Source: Bacillota bacterium
Lineage (GTDB): Bacteria; Bacillota; Clostridia; Peptostreptococcales; Anaerovoracaceae
DNA length: 11,496 nucleotides
Direction of reading: 5' to 3'
NCBI GenBank assembly: GCA_017515765.1
Contig: JAFWFF010000083.1
Span: 1-11,496, forward strand
Made by a program: the position numbers and the translations under genes
Shown here: one piece after another, positions 1-7,339 of the stretch
Numbering within the stretch: the first letter of the stretch is position 1
Layout of the letters: the number at the start of each line of letters is the position of its first letter
Notes under the pieces: model-generated
What the model was told of the DNA's origin: nothing
Databases searched by the model: none
Seen by the model: only the letters and a program-made list of their open reading frames with translations

Positions 1-539
1 AGCTGGTTGCGGACAGACGCGCCGCGGTCTCCGCAGTTGGCCGCGAGCCTGGCTCTTCCGTAGAAGAAGCCCATGAACACCGAGAAGGAGAGGTGTCCGG
101 GGACGGCGAATACCGCACGCGCGGGCGCCACGGAGAGGCCGTAGCCCAGGACGTAGATTATATTCTCAAAGGCAGCGAATCCGAGGGATACCGCCGCCGC
201 GTACACTATACCGTCGAACAGGAAGTCGAAGTTGGGGTTTTTCCAGCTGCGCCATTTAAGGAGCAGGAATTTGCTCCCTTCCTCCGCTATTCCCACGACC
301 AGGAAAGCAAGAAGAGCCACATAGTAAGGCTTGTCCGGGGTGACCAGTCTGGCCAGCGCGCCCATGCCTAACGACTCGATCACCGACGCGAGGAGAGCCG
401 AGAGGACGCCCATCAGAAGCAGTTTTAGTATCAGGTCGACCGGTTCCCTTTCGACTTTGTCCTTCCTGTAGATGAAGATCAGAAGGACAAGGGCCGGGAG
501 GAGTGCCGCAGCTATCGAGACCAGGAACATATTGTTCAT
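1..539 (-). CDS. PrsW-family intramembrane metalloprotease (partial, C-terminus off the window)
   Basis: Reading the minus strand from an ATG at 539 gives 179 codons with no stop before the window edge, so the C-terminus is missing. The product is a polytopic membrane protein. It starts with a transmembrane helix (residues about 5-23), followed by a KDK-rich loop and further hydrophobic segments. The PrsW signature is visible: an EE pair at 86-87 followed by K90 (AEEGSK), a DFLFDGIVY stretch at about 105-113, GFAAFEN at 120-126, and R141 with H149. PrsW proteins are membrane-embedded proteases; in Bacillus subtilis PrsW performs site-1 cleavage of the anti-sigma factor RsiW. The substrate here is unknown and no anti-sigma gene is visible. 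The ATG overlaps the stop of the upstream ATPase (ATGA, 4-nt overlap), so translation is probably coupled. Family assignment is firm; the role is inference. Confidence 0.88.
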   Translation of the reverse strand, partial: MNNMFLVSIAAALLPALVLLIFIYRKDKVEREPVDLILKLLLMGVLSALLASVIESLGMGALARLVTPDKPYYVALLAFLVVGIAEEGSKFLLLKWRSWKNPNFDFLFDGIVYAAAVSLGFAAFENIIYVLGYGLSVAPARAVFAVPGHLSFSVFMGFFYGRARLAANCGDRGASVRNQ

Positions 540-2947
540 TGTTTTTCCTGCCTTTCTTTTTGATCGCCGGATGTCTCGCCGCGTCTCCTGGCACGGCGCT
601 CGCTGGCTTTTTGCTCTTTGCGGTCGCGCCTTTGGTCTCCGGCGTAGACTATTTTGCCTATTATCTTGTGGACGTAGCGGAACAGTCCCTCCGTCGCTAT
701 CAGGAATACTCCGAGAAGCATCGAAGCTTCCATTGTGATCGACTCGATCCCGAACAGGCCGGGCATGAATATTATGCACGCGGCCATTCCTGCTATCAGC
801 ACCGCCAGCATGCCCATGTGGAGCTTGTTAGGCGGGGTCGCGACCTTTCCCAGGAAGAGGAAGCCGACAAGCGCGACCAGCATCGTGCTCGACGTCGATA
901 TGCAGGTCTCGTCGATATTGAAGACTTTTCCGAACAGTACCAGCGCGCTCACCGATATGAACATCGTGAGGCCGGCCGGGAGGGCCATCTTAAGCACGTT
1001 CGCGATGAAGTGCCCTTTGATCCTGCGGCTGTTCGGCTCGAGCGAGAGCACGAAGGACGGCACGCCGATCGTGAACATGCTGATCAAAGTGATCTGCGAC
1101 GGTTTCAGCGGGTATGTGAGCACGCTTATCAAAGCGAATATCGCGAGCAGGAAGGAGAAAATGTTCTTTGTCAGGTAGAGTGACGCTGCCTTCTGCAGGT
1201 TGTTGACCACCCTGCGGCCCTCCGCGACGATCTGGGGCATCTTGGAGAAGTCTGAATCCATGAGGACCAGCTGCGCGGAGTTGGAGGCCGCTTCGCTTCC
1301 GGAAGCCATCGCGACCGAGCAGTCCGCGTCACGGAGCGCCAGAATGTCGTTCACGCCGTCGCCTGTCATTCCGACGGTCTTCCCCTGCTCCTGCAGGGCT
1401 TTCACGAACATCCGCTTCTGATCGGGGCTCACGCGTCCGAAAACAGTGAATCTCTGGACCGCGTCGTAGACCGCCTTCTGGTTCACCAGGCTTCTGGCGT
1501 CCAGATAATGGTCCGCGCCGGGGATCCCGGCTTCCATGGCCACGTTGGATACTGTCACGGGGTCGTCGCCGGAGATGACCTTCACCTTGACTCCGTTGTC
1601 CGCGAAGTATTTAAAGGTCTCTCGGGCGTTCTCCCTTACCGGGTTGGCGAGATAGATCAGCGCGATGAGCGAAGCCGGCGCAGTGAGCTGCCTGCCTGTC
1701 GGCTCCTCCTCTGTCTGAGCAAAAGCGAGCACGCGGTAACCGCGCTCGGTCAGCATCCTGATGCGGTCTTCGTATCTGTCATACTTCTCCCGAAGTATAT
1801 ATTCCGGGGCGCCCATGACGAAATATCCGTCATCAAAGGTCACTCCGCTGTATTTGTATCTGGACGAGAAGGGGCAGACGTTCAGCGCCATCCTCCCGCC
1901 GCGCTCGGTGAAGCGCTCCTGCAGCGCAGCCATCGTAGCGTTGTCTTTGTTCTGGGCTGCGGCAAAGTCTCCAACGAGCCGCATGGCACGCTCTTTCTCG
2001 CTCTCTCGGCACGCCCAGGCGACGCCTTCGACCTTCATGTCGGGCGAGGTGATCGTACCGGTCTTGTCCACCAGAAGCACGTCTACGCGAGCCAGGGTCT
2101 CGATGCACCTGAGGTTCTGGACCAGGACGTCCTTCCTCGCGAGCCTGATGGTCGATACGACCATCGCAACGCTGGCCGTCATATAGAGGCCCTCGGGTAT
2201 CATTCCGAGGACGGCCGCAACCATAGCGATGACGCTGTCCGAGAAGGGCTCCTTCATGGTCACTGCCTGCTGGAAGACCATCAGGCCGCCGACCGGGATT
2301 ATTATTATTCCTACGAATTTGACCAGCTTGTCCAGGGAGGCTATCATCTCGGAATCCTCCCTGTGCCGCTCTTTGGTGGCTTCTTTGGTCAGGCGGGAGA
2401 TGTATGAATCTGCCCCGACAGCCGTGAGCACCGCGGCGGCTTCTCCGGACACGACAAAGCTGCCCGACAGCAGCCTGTCGCCGGGCGCCTTCGCTATCTC
2501 GTCCGCCTCGCCGGTGAGCAGCGCCTCGTTCACCTGCACGCTGCCTTCGAGCACACGCGCGTCTGCAGGTATCTGGCTTCCGGCCCTGAGGATTATCACG
2601 TCGTCCAGGACCAGTTTCTCGACCGGCACCTCGGTCTCGCGGCCGTCCCGGATCGCGTGGGCCTTAGGCATCTTGAGCAGCTTCAGTTTGTCCAGGGTGC
2701 GCTTGGAGCGGATCTCCTGGAAGATGCCGATCCCGGTGTTCGCGAGCACGATAAGCATGAAGGTCAGTTCCTTGAACGACCCCACGATGATCAAAAGCAC
2801 CGCCAGCACCGTGAATATCAGGTTGAAATAGGTGAAGACGTTGTCTTTTACGATCTGTTTTACCGTTCTCGTGGAGGGATCTACCCGGAAGTTGTCCTGT
2901 CCCCGGGCGAGCCGCTCCTGAACCTCAGCTTTGCTAAGTCCTGTCAT
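536..2947 (-). CDS. P-type cation-transporting ATPase, CtpE-like (HAD-IC family)
   Basis: The 803-residue product has the full P-type ATPase core. The TGE actuator motif is at 145-147, the membrane PEGL of M4 at 251-254, and the phosphorylation site DKTGTIT at 294-300 with D294 as acceptor. SGDDP at 459-463 takes the place of the usual TGD, and the TGDGVND hinge is at 528-534. The nucleotide-domain motif reads MGAPE (378-382), so the usual lysine of KGAPE is a methionine. PEGL together with SGDDP and the GVPSFVLSLEPN stretch in the C-terminal membrane domain recalls the CtpE group. Mycobacterial CtpE has been described as a calcium importer, but the substrate here is not proven. Heavy-metal CPC and N-terminal CxxC motifs are absent. 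The protein ends in a strongly charged tail of about 40 residues. The start has GGAGAG at 2951-2956. It lies 31 bp after the ACT gene and overlaps PrsW by 4 nt. Confidence 0.93.
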   Translation of the reverse strand: MTGLSKAEVQERLARGQDNFRVDPSTRTVKQIVKDNVFTYFNLIFTVLAVLLIIVGSFKELTFMLIVLANTGIGIFQEIRSKRTLDKLKLLKMPKAHAIRDGRETEVPVEKLVLDDVIILRAGSQIPADARVLEGSVQVNEALLTGEADEIAKAPGDRLLSGSFVVSGEAAAVLTAVGADSYISRLTKEATKERHREDSEMIASLDKLVKFVGIIIIPVGGLMVFQQAVTMKEPFSDSVIAMVAAVLGMIPEGLYMTASVAMVVSTIRLARKDVLVQNLRCIETLARVDVLLVDKTGTITSPDMKVEGVAWACRESEKERAMRLVGDFAAAQNKDNATMAALQERFTERGGRMALNVCPFSSRYKYSGVTFDDGYFVMGAPEYILREKYDRYEDRIRMLTERGYRVLAFAQTEEEPTGRQLTAPASLIALIYLANPVRENARETFKYFADNGVKVKVISGDDPVTVSNVAMEAGIPGADHYLDARSLVNQKAVYDAVQRFTVFGRVSPDQKRMFVKALQEQGKTVGMTGDGVNDILALRDADCSVAMASGSEAASNSAQLVLMDSDFSKMPQIVAEGRRVVNNLQKAASLYLTKNIFSFLLAIFALISVLTYPLKPSQITLISMFTIGVPSFVLSLEPNSRRIKGHFIANVLKMALPAGLTMFISVSALVLFGKVFNIDETCISTSSTMLVALVGFLFLGKVATPPNKLHMGMLAVLIAGMAACIIFMPGLFGIESITMEASMLLGVFLIATEGLFRYVHKIIGKIVYAGDQRRDRKEQKASERRARRRGETSGDQKERQEKQ

Positions 2948-2978
2948 GATCTCTCCGCCGGCAAATGCCGGTAATCAA

Positions 2979-3410
2979 CTATATCCTGAGTATCTCGTCT
3001 TCAGAAATGAGCGGGACGCCGGCCTCTTCGAGGACCTTCTCCGCCGCCGGAACGTCGGAGACCCTGATGATCGCGCAGGCGTGCTTGCCCGTCTCTATCA
3101 CGAACGCGTATGTATACTCGATGTCGATGTCCGCGTCCATTATTATCTTCAGGACTCTCGCGAGTCCTCCGGGCACGTCGGCCGCCTCGAAGGCTATGAC
3201 GTCATTCTGGGAGAATACTATCTCCTGCTCCTTCAGGGCGGCGACCGCGCCTTCCCTGTCGTCGACTATGATCCTGAGGATGCCGAAATCCTTGGTGTCG
3301 GCTATGGTCATAGCCCTTAAGCCCACCCCTTTGTCGGACAGGCATTTCAGCACGTCCGCAAGGGCGCCCTTCTTATTCTCGACAAATATCGAAATCTGCT
3401 TTATCGCCAT
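2979..3410 (-). CDS. tandem ACT-domain protein
   Basis: The product is 143 residues with two ACT domains. The first is roughly 3-65, opening with IKQISIFVENKKG. The second is roughly 70-140, with ADVPGGLARVLKIIMDADI. ACT domains usually bind amino acids or related small ligands, and stand-alone tandem ACT proteins are typically regulatory. The ATG at 3410 is chosen over an in-frame ATG seven codons upstream because GGAGGT sits 6 nt before it (minus-strand GGAGGTGCAACATG); the longer version would overlap the ligase gene. It starts 13 bp after the phenylacetate-CoA ligase stop. ACT proteins next to PaaK-type ligases are common in anaerobes, which suggests sensing of an aromatic amino acid or aryl acid. 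That ligand is inference; no enzyme domain is present. Confidence 0.9.
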   Translation of the reverse strand: MAIKQISIFVENKKGALADVLKCLSDKGVGLRAMTIADTKDFGILRIIVDDREGAVAALKEQEIVFSQNDVIAFEAADVPGGLARVLKIIMDADIDIEYTYAFVIETGKHACAIIRVSDVPAAEKVLEEAGVPLISEDEILRI

Positions 3411-3423
3411 GTTGCACCTCCGA

Positions 3424-4734
3424 TCAGTCATGCAGTTTGCGGTTGTCTATAACTCTTACGGCTTTCCCTTCGCTTCTGGTTATGGTCTTCGGGGCGACCA
3501 GGTGGACCTTCGGCGTGATGCCAAGCATGGTCTTCATCGCAGAGGCGAGCTTGTCTGCGTCGCCAGCGATGTCGCCGACCACGTCGGAGAAGGATTCCGG
3601 GTTCATCTCCACGTAGACGTCCAGAGTATCCGTGTTCTTCACCCTGTCGACCACGATCTGGTAGTTCGGGGTGTAGCCTTCCTTCAGGAGGACTGTCTCG
3701 ATCTGGGACGGGAATACGTTCACGCCTCTAATGATCAGCATGTCATCGGAACGTCCCATCGGCTTCTTCATGCGGACGAGTGTACGTCCGCAGGAGCATC
3801 TCTCGCGCGTAAGCATTGTAATGTCGCGGGTCCTGTACCTTATGAGCGGGAAGGCTTCTTTGGTGAGCGACGTGAATACGAGTTCGCCCTTCTCGCCTTC
3901 GGGGAGCACCTCTCCGGTATCCGGGTCGATTATCTCTGCGATGAAGTGATCCTCGTTGATGTGCATGCCGTTCTGCTCTTCGCACTCGAACGCCACGCCC
4001 GGGCCGCTTGTCTCAGTAAGTCCGTATATGTCAAAAGCTTTGATGCCGAGGGATCTCTCGATGTCGCGGCGCATCTCCTCCGTCCAGGGCTCGGCGCCGA
4101 AGATGCCTGCCTTCAGCTTGTTGTCCTCCGGCTTGTATCCCGCTTCCTTAAGGGATTCTCCGATGAACGCGGCGTAAGAAGGGGTGCAGCAGAGGATGGT
4201 CGCTCCGAGGTCCATCATGAACTGTATCTGCCTCTCGGTGTTGCCGGAAGACATCGGGAGCGTCAGGCAGCCTACCTTATGGGAGCCTCCGTTCAATCCC
4301 GCGCCTCCGGTGAACAGCCCGAAGCCGTAGCTCACCTGGCAGACGTCGCCTTTGTCCCCGCCGGCCGCGACTATCGCCCTGGCGCAGCACTCTTCCCAGA
4401 GATCTATGTCATGCTGTGTGTAAAACGCCACCACGCGCCTTCCCGTGGTGCCGGAAGTGGACTGGATCCTGACGCAGTTCTCAAGGTCCGTGCCGAGAAG
4501 CCCGTAGGGGTACTGGTCTCTCAGATCCGCCTTGGAAAGGAAGGGGAGCTTGTGGAGATCCTCTATCCCTTTGATGTCATCGGGTGTGACTCCCTTCTTC
4601 TCCATGAGTCCGCGGTAGTAGGGGACGTTTTCCCATACGTGCTTTACCTGCGCGACGAGCCTCTCGCTCTGAAGCGCCTTCATCTCCTCGCGGCCCATGG
4701 TCTCGATCTCTTTGTTGAAGTAGCGTTTTTCCAT
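3424..4734 (-). CDS. phenylacetate--CoA ligase (PaaK family)
   Basis: The 436-residue protein matches the usual length of PaaK-type ligases, which convert phenylacetate or related arylacetates with ATP and CoA to the acyl-CoA, AMP and pyrophosphate in the cytoplasm. Adenylate-forming motifs are in order: phosphate loop STSGTTG at 92-98, FGAEPW at 212-217, YGLTE at 237-241, YRTRD at 300-304, a GRSDDM hinge from 327 followed by RGVNVFPSQIE to 346, and a C-terminal SEGK with catalytic lysine K424. A C-S-C pair near 313-315 is typical of this family. The ATG at 4734 is preceded by AGAGGTC about 9 nt upstream. It heads the run with the ACT protein, ATPase and PrsW. In anaerobes such ligases often work with indolepyruvate-ferredoxin oxidoreductase in aromatic amino acid breakdown; that partner is not in the window. 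The exact aryl substrate (phenyl- or indoleacetate) cannot be told. Confidence 0.95.
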   Translation of the reverse strand: MEKRYFNKEIETMGREEMKALQSERLVAQVKHVWENVPYYRGLMEKKGVTPDDIKGIEDLHKLPFLSKADLRDQYPYGLLGTDLENCVRIQSTSGTTGRRVVAFYTQHDIDLWEECCARAIVAAGGDKGDVCQVSYGFGLFTGGAGLNGGSHKVGCLTLPMSSGNTERQIQFMMDLGATILCCTPSYAAFIGESLKEAGYKPEDNKLKAGIFGAEPWTEEMRRDIERSLGIKAFDIYGLTETSGPGVAFECEEQNGMHINEDHFIAEIIDPDTGEVLPEGEKGELVFTSLTKEAFPLIRYRTRDITMLTRERCSCGRTLVRMKKPMGRSDDMLIIRGVNVFPSQIETVLLKEGYTPNYQIVVDRVKNTDTLDVYVEMNPESFSDVVGDIAGDADKLASAMKTMLGITPKVHLVAPKTITRSEGKAVRVIDNRKLHD

Positions 4735-4755
4735 TTGTTACGACCTCTTTGCTTG

Positions 4756-4783
4756 TTGATTAGCGTTGATAATGTGTTACAAT
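4756..4783 (+). promoter_or_regulatory. predicted sigma-A promoter of the TSCPD gene
   Basis: TTGATT (4756-4761), a 16-nt spacer, and TACAAT (4778-4783) preceded by TGT form an extended -10 promoter. Initiation would fall near 4790, about 27 nt before the ATG at 4817, leaving a short leader that contains the ribosome binding site. Confidence 0.55.
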
Positions 4784-4795
4784 GTTATTCATCAA
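4767..4795 (-). promoter_or_regulatory. weak candidate promoter for the phenylacetate-CoA ligase operon
   Basis: On the minus strand TTGATG (4795-4790) is followed after 17-18 nt by TTATCA/TATCAA (4772-4766). The match to sigma-A consensus is modest. It overlaps the plus-strand promoter of the TSCPD gene, so the two may interfere. The operon may instead, or also, be read through from the kinase operon upstream. Confidence 0.25.
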
Positions 4796-4816
4796 ATCCC
4801 AATGGAGGAATCTTAT

Positions 4817-5089
4817 ATGGTTTACAGATACAAGACCAAAGGAACCTGCGCTGCTTTTATCGACATCGACATGGACGGTGACGTGGTCCGCGACGTAGTC
4901 TTCTACGGCGGCTGCCACGGCAATCTCCAGGCGATACCCAGGCTTGTCAAGGGGATGACCTATCAGGAGGTCAAGGACAAGCTCGAAGGCATCCGCTGCG
5001 GCTACAAGCCGACGTCCTGCCCGGATCAGCTGGTCAAAGGCATCGAAGAAGCCATGGCGGCTTTCGCTTCGGCGTCTTCCGAGTCCTGA
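4817..5089 (+). CDS. TSCPD-domain protein, four-cysteine type (TIGR03905-like)
   Basis: The 90-residue product carries the TSCPD signature (KPTSCPDQL at about 64-72) and four conserved cysteines: C11, C33 (in GGCHGN), C61 (in RCGYK) and C68 (in TSCPD). This matches the small TIGR03905-type family of Clostridia, which is uncharacterised. TSCPD domains also occur at the C-terminus of some class II ribonucleotide reductases, and a metal-binding role for the cysteines is a reasonable inference. The ATG at 4817 is preferred over in-frame ATGs upstream, because GGAGG lies at 4804-4808 with 8-nt spacing and the predicted promoter overlaps the longer version. The last residues (AAFASASSES) are low-complexity and overlap the opposing histidine kinase gene by 64 nt. 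It has its own promoter and terminator and is the only plus-strand gene in the left 9.6 kb. Confidence 0.9.
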   Translation: MVYRYKTKGTCAAFIDIDMDGDVVRDVVFYGGCHGNLQAIPRLVKGMTYQEVKDKLEGIRCGYKPTSCPDQLVKGIEEAMAAFASASSES

Positions 5090-6642
5090 TCCCTGTCCGA
5101 AGCACCCCCTGAGCCGGCGCCGTCCGGCTCTTTTTCTTTCTGACCGGCCTGCTTTTGATCGTCCAGGCACAGCACCTCGTCGAGCCTGCTGATGTCGATC
5201 CCCGCGAGCCCGTCGTCCGGAGCCTCTCCGGAACTCCCCTCGTAGACCGGGACGGTCATCCTGACCTTGAACAGCAGCCCGTCGTCGTGATACCCGAACG
5301 TCCCGTTCATGTCGCGGCAGATCTTCTCGCAGGTCTTAAGGCCTATGTTGTTGCTCTCGACCTTGCGCGACGTTTCCAGCACCCCGTTGATTATCCCGAC
5401 TATTATCTGCTTCTCCCGGACAGCAGCGCTGATGCTCACGTGCCTGCGCTTGTCAGCGTATTTCATTATGTTGGAGAACAGGTTGTCGAAGAGCCTCCTC
5501 AGGCCCGAAACGTCCGCCGCTATGTCCACGTTCTCCGGTATCGTATAATCAAAGTCTATCTGGAAGCCGTAGCTCATGAGCTCCGCGGCGTGCTCCGAGA
5601 TTATCTGCTGGAGCAGGATGCCCGCGTCGTAGACCTCCAGTTTCTTTTCCTTGCCCGTGCTGCCGAACACCAGGAAGTACTGGAACAGCTTGTCCGACAG
5701 GTCTCTCAGCTGGAAAGCCTTGTCGCGGCAGGACTGGATGTATCTCTTCTCGTCCTCCGGCGAACCGTACTTCCCGCTTTCGATTATATCAAGATAACCG
5801 ATCAGAGAGGTGAGAGGAGTGCGTATATCGTGTGACATGGCTGTGATGAGCTGGGTGTTCGCGTCCCAGGCCGCCTTCTCGCTCAGGAGCCGGGTGACGA
5901 CCGAGTTCCTCATATTGTCCACGTTCACCGCGAGCCTTCCGATCTCGTCGTTCGCCGTAGGCTCTATCACCGCCCTCAGGTCGCCGCCGCTGACCGCCCT
6001 GACCTCCTCGCTCAGTTTGATCATCCTCCTGCTCAGCCTGGCGCTGTAGGCCAGGAGCACTCCCACGATGATCAAAGCCGACGCGATGACCTTGACGAAG
6101 TTCATGATCCGGTTGAACTGCTCCTCCGGATACACGTTTATGAAGACGTAATAGTCCCCGTCCGCGAAGCTGACGATCCTGTTCTTCACGTCCTGCTCGA
6201 ACAAAGCAGGGGATATGCGCTCGCTGCTCTTCCCTTCGACCACGTGCTGGCCCTGGGTAACGTCCTGGGTCTCAGGCGCGCTGACTGTGTTCAGCCACCA
6301 GCCGCCCTCAAAGGCGACCGACTTGTTGTCCCAGACCTGCATATACGTATAGTCGTGATCCTTCAGCCACTTCTGCAGTGTCTCGCTGTCGCTGCTCTCT
6401 ATATGGTACCGCTCTATGTCGCCGGTAAGGTCCGCGTAGCAGCTGTCCACGTTCCGCGCGACGGTCTCTTCCTTCTGGTAATAATAGGCGACCACATAGT
6501 TCTGCGTTGCCGACGCGACCGCGTAGATCACTATGGCGAGAGCCACCGCGAGCAGCAGAACGAGCCCCATCTTGAGGTTGAGGGTCACGAAGGGTCTGCC
6601 CCTGAAGGCTTTGTCCTGTCTGTTATCGGCGGTCTTACTCAA
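5026..6642 (-). CDS. sensor histidine kinase (HAMP, HisKA, HATPase), long acidic tail
   Basis: The 538-residue membrane kinase has TM1 at about 24-45, an extracytoplasmic sensing region of about 135 residues, TM2 at about 182-200 and a HAMP linker at about 201-253. The H-box is MSHDIRTPLTSL with phosphorylated H271. The N-box LFDNLFSNIMKYADK is at 384-398 (N387, N391). The G1 box is degenerate: the region around 414-420 reads IVGIING without the usual aspartate. A G2-like IGLKTCEKI is at 433-441. The kinase core ends near 466 (RMTVPV). The remaining 72 residues are rich in D, E, G and S and overprint the TSCPD terminator and gene end. The start is a TTG at 6642 with AAAGGG at 6651-6656, overlapping the regulator stop by 8 nt. 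It should phosphorylate the adjacent OmpR-type regulator. The signal is unknown. Confidence 0.92.
   Translation of the reverse strand: MSKTADNRQDKAFRGRPFVTLNLKMGLVLLLAVALAIVIYAVASATQNYVVAYYYQKEETVARNVDSCYADLTGDIERYHIESSDSETLQKWLKDHDYTYMQVWDNKSVAFEGGWWLNTVSAPETQDVTQGQHVVEGKSSERISPALFEQDVKNRIVSFADGDYYVFINVYPEEQFNRIMNFVKVIASALIIVGVLLAYSARLSRRMIKLSEEVRAVSGGDLRAVIEPTANDEIGRLAVNVDNMRNSVVTRLLSEKAAWDANTQLITAMSHDIRTPLTSLIGYLDIIESGKYGSPEDEKRYIQSCRDKAFQLRDLSDKLFQYFLVFGSTGKEKKLEVYDAGILLQQIISEHAAELMSYGFQIDFDYTIPENVDIAADVSGLRRLFDNLFSNIMKYADKRRHVSISAAVREKQIIVGIINGVLETSRKVESNNIGLKTCEKICRDMNGTFGYHDDGLLFKVRMTVPVYEGSSGEAPDDGLAGIDISRLDEVLCLDDQKQAGQKEKEPDGAGSGGASDRDQDSEDAEAKAAMASSMPLTS
5111..5139 (+). terminator. 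intrinsic terminator of the TSCPD gene, inside the kinase ORF
   Basis: GAGCCGG (5111-5117), a 6-nt loop and CCGGCTC (5124-5130) form a perfect 7-bp GC-rich stem, followed by TTTTTCTTT (5131-5139). It lies 21 nt after the TSCPD stop. On the opposite strand the same bases encode kinase residues of about 502-511 (KEKEP and on). It has no U-tract on the minus strand and so should not end kinase transcripts. Confidence 0.85.
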
Positions 6643-7339
6643 CCTTGTATCCCTTTCCCCAGATCGTCTTGATCAGCACGGGATGGTTCGCGTCGTCCTC
6701 CAGCTTCTTCCTGAGGTTGAGGATGTGCACCATCACAGTGTTGCCGTCAGAGGGGAGGTAACTGTCCTCCCAGACGTCCTCGTAGAGGTCTTTGTTCCCG
6801 ACGATCTCGCCGCGGTGCTCCACGAAGAACCGCATGATCGCGTATTCCTTATCCGTAAGGGGCACGCGCTTCCCGGCCTTCACCGCGCACCTGTGCTTGC
6901 TGTCCAGAAGTATGTCGCCCGCGAGCGCCGTAACGCTCTGAGTCCTGAAGACGCGGGGCTGGTATTCCTTATACCGCCTGAGCAGAGACTTCACCTTCAT
7001 CAAAAGCTCCGTCTGGGAGAAGGGTTTGACCAGATAGTCGTCTCCTCCCATGCTGTAGGCGTCGATCTTGTCCTGGTCCTGGGATTTCGCGGTCAGGAAC
7101 AGTACCGGGACGGTCGATTCGTTCCGGATCGCCGCGCAGGTCTGGATGCCGTCCATCCCGGGCATCATTATGTCCATGATCACCAGGTCGATACCGCGGT
7201 CCTCCTTCACGAGCTCAAGCGCCCGGGCGCCGTTCTCCGCCTGGACTATCCCGTAGCCCTCGCTCCCGAGAAGGATGGAGACCACCTCTCTGATATCGGG
7301 CTCGTCGTCCACTATCAGTATCTTGTACTGCTGTTCCAT
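6635..7339 (-). CDS. OmpR/PhoB-family DNA-binding response regulator
   Basis: The 234-residue product has an N-terminal receiver domain (about 5-118) with acidic pocket D11/D12, phosphoacceptor D56 (VIMDIMMPGMDG), T83 and K105 (YLVKPF). A C-terminal winged-helix DNA-binding domain spans about 135-234, with LTDKEYAIMRFF and the closing WGKGYKVE. The ATG at 7339 is chosen because GGAAGGGA ends 6 nt before it and it starts directly at the receiver fold. A much longer in-frame extension upstream encodes Arg-rich antisense-like sequence over the transporter gene and is not credible. It overlaps the MFS gene by 25 nt and the kinase by 8 nt, so translation is probably coupled. The likely role is phosphorylation-dependent transcription control, perhaps of its own operon. 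The targets cannot be read from the sequence. Confidence 0.96.
   Translation of the reverse strand: MEQQYKILIVDDEPDIREVVSILLGSEGYGIVQAENGARALELVKEDRGIDLVIMDIMMPGMDGIQTCAAIRNESTVPVLFLTAKSQDQDKIDAYSMGGDDYLVKPFSQTELLMKVKSLLRRYKEYQPRVFRTQSVTALAGDILLDSKHRCAVKAGKRVPLTDKEYAIMRFFVEHRGEIVGNKDLYEDVWEDSYLPSDGNTVMVHILNLRKKLEDDANHPVLIKTIWGKGYKVE
6651..6656 (-). promoter_or_regulatory. ribosome binding site for the kinase TTG start
   Basis: AAAGGG on the minus strand lies 8 nt upstream of TTG at 6642. No ATG or GTG with a better site is nearby, so this decides the start. Confidence 0.6.

Noticed and set aside
2958..2971. Palindrome CCGGCAAATGCCGG between the ACT and ATPase genes as a terminator
   Set aside because: The loop would be only two bases and no U-run follows on either strand. 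It may affect the ATPase ribosome binding site but is not a terminator.
2965..4881. A 638-codon plus-strand open frame opposite the ligase and ACT genes
   Set aside because: It is a shadow of GC-rich coding sequence. The opposite strand encodes a complete PaaK with all motifs, while this frame has no recognisable domain and a His/Arg-rich composition.
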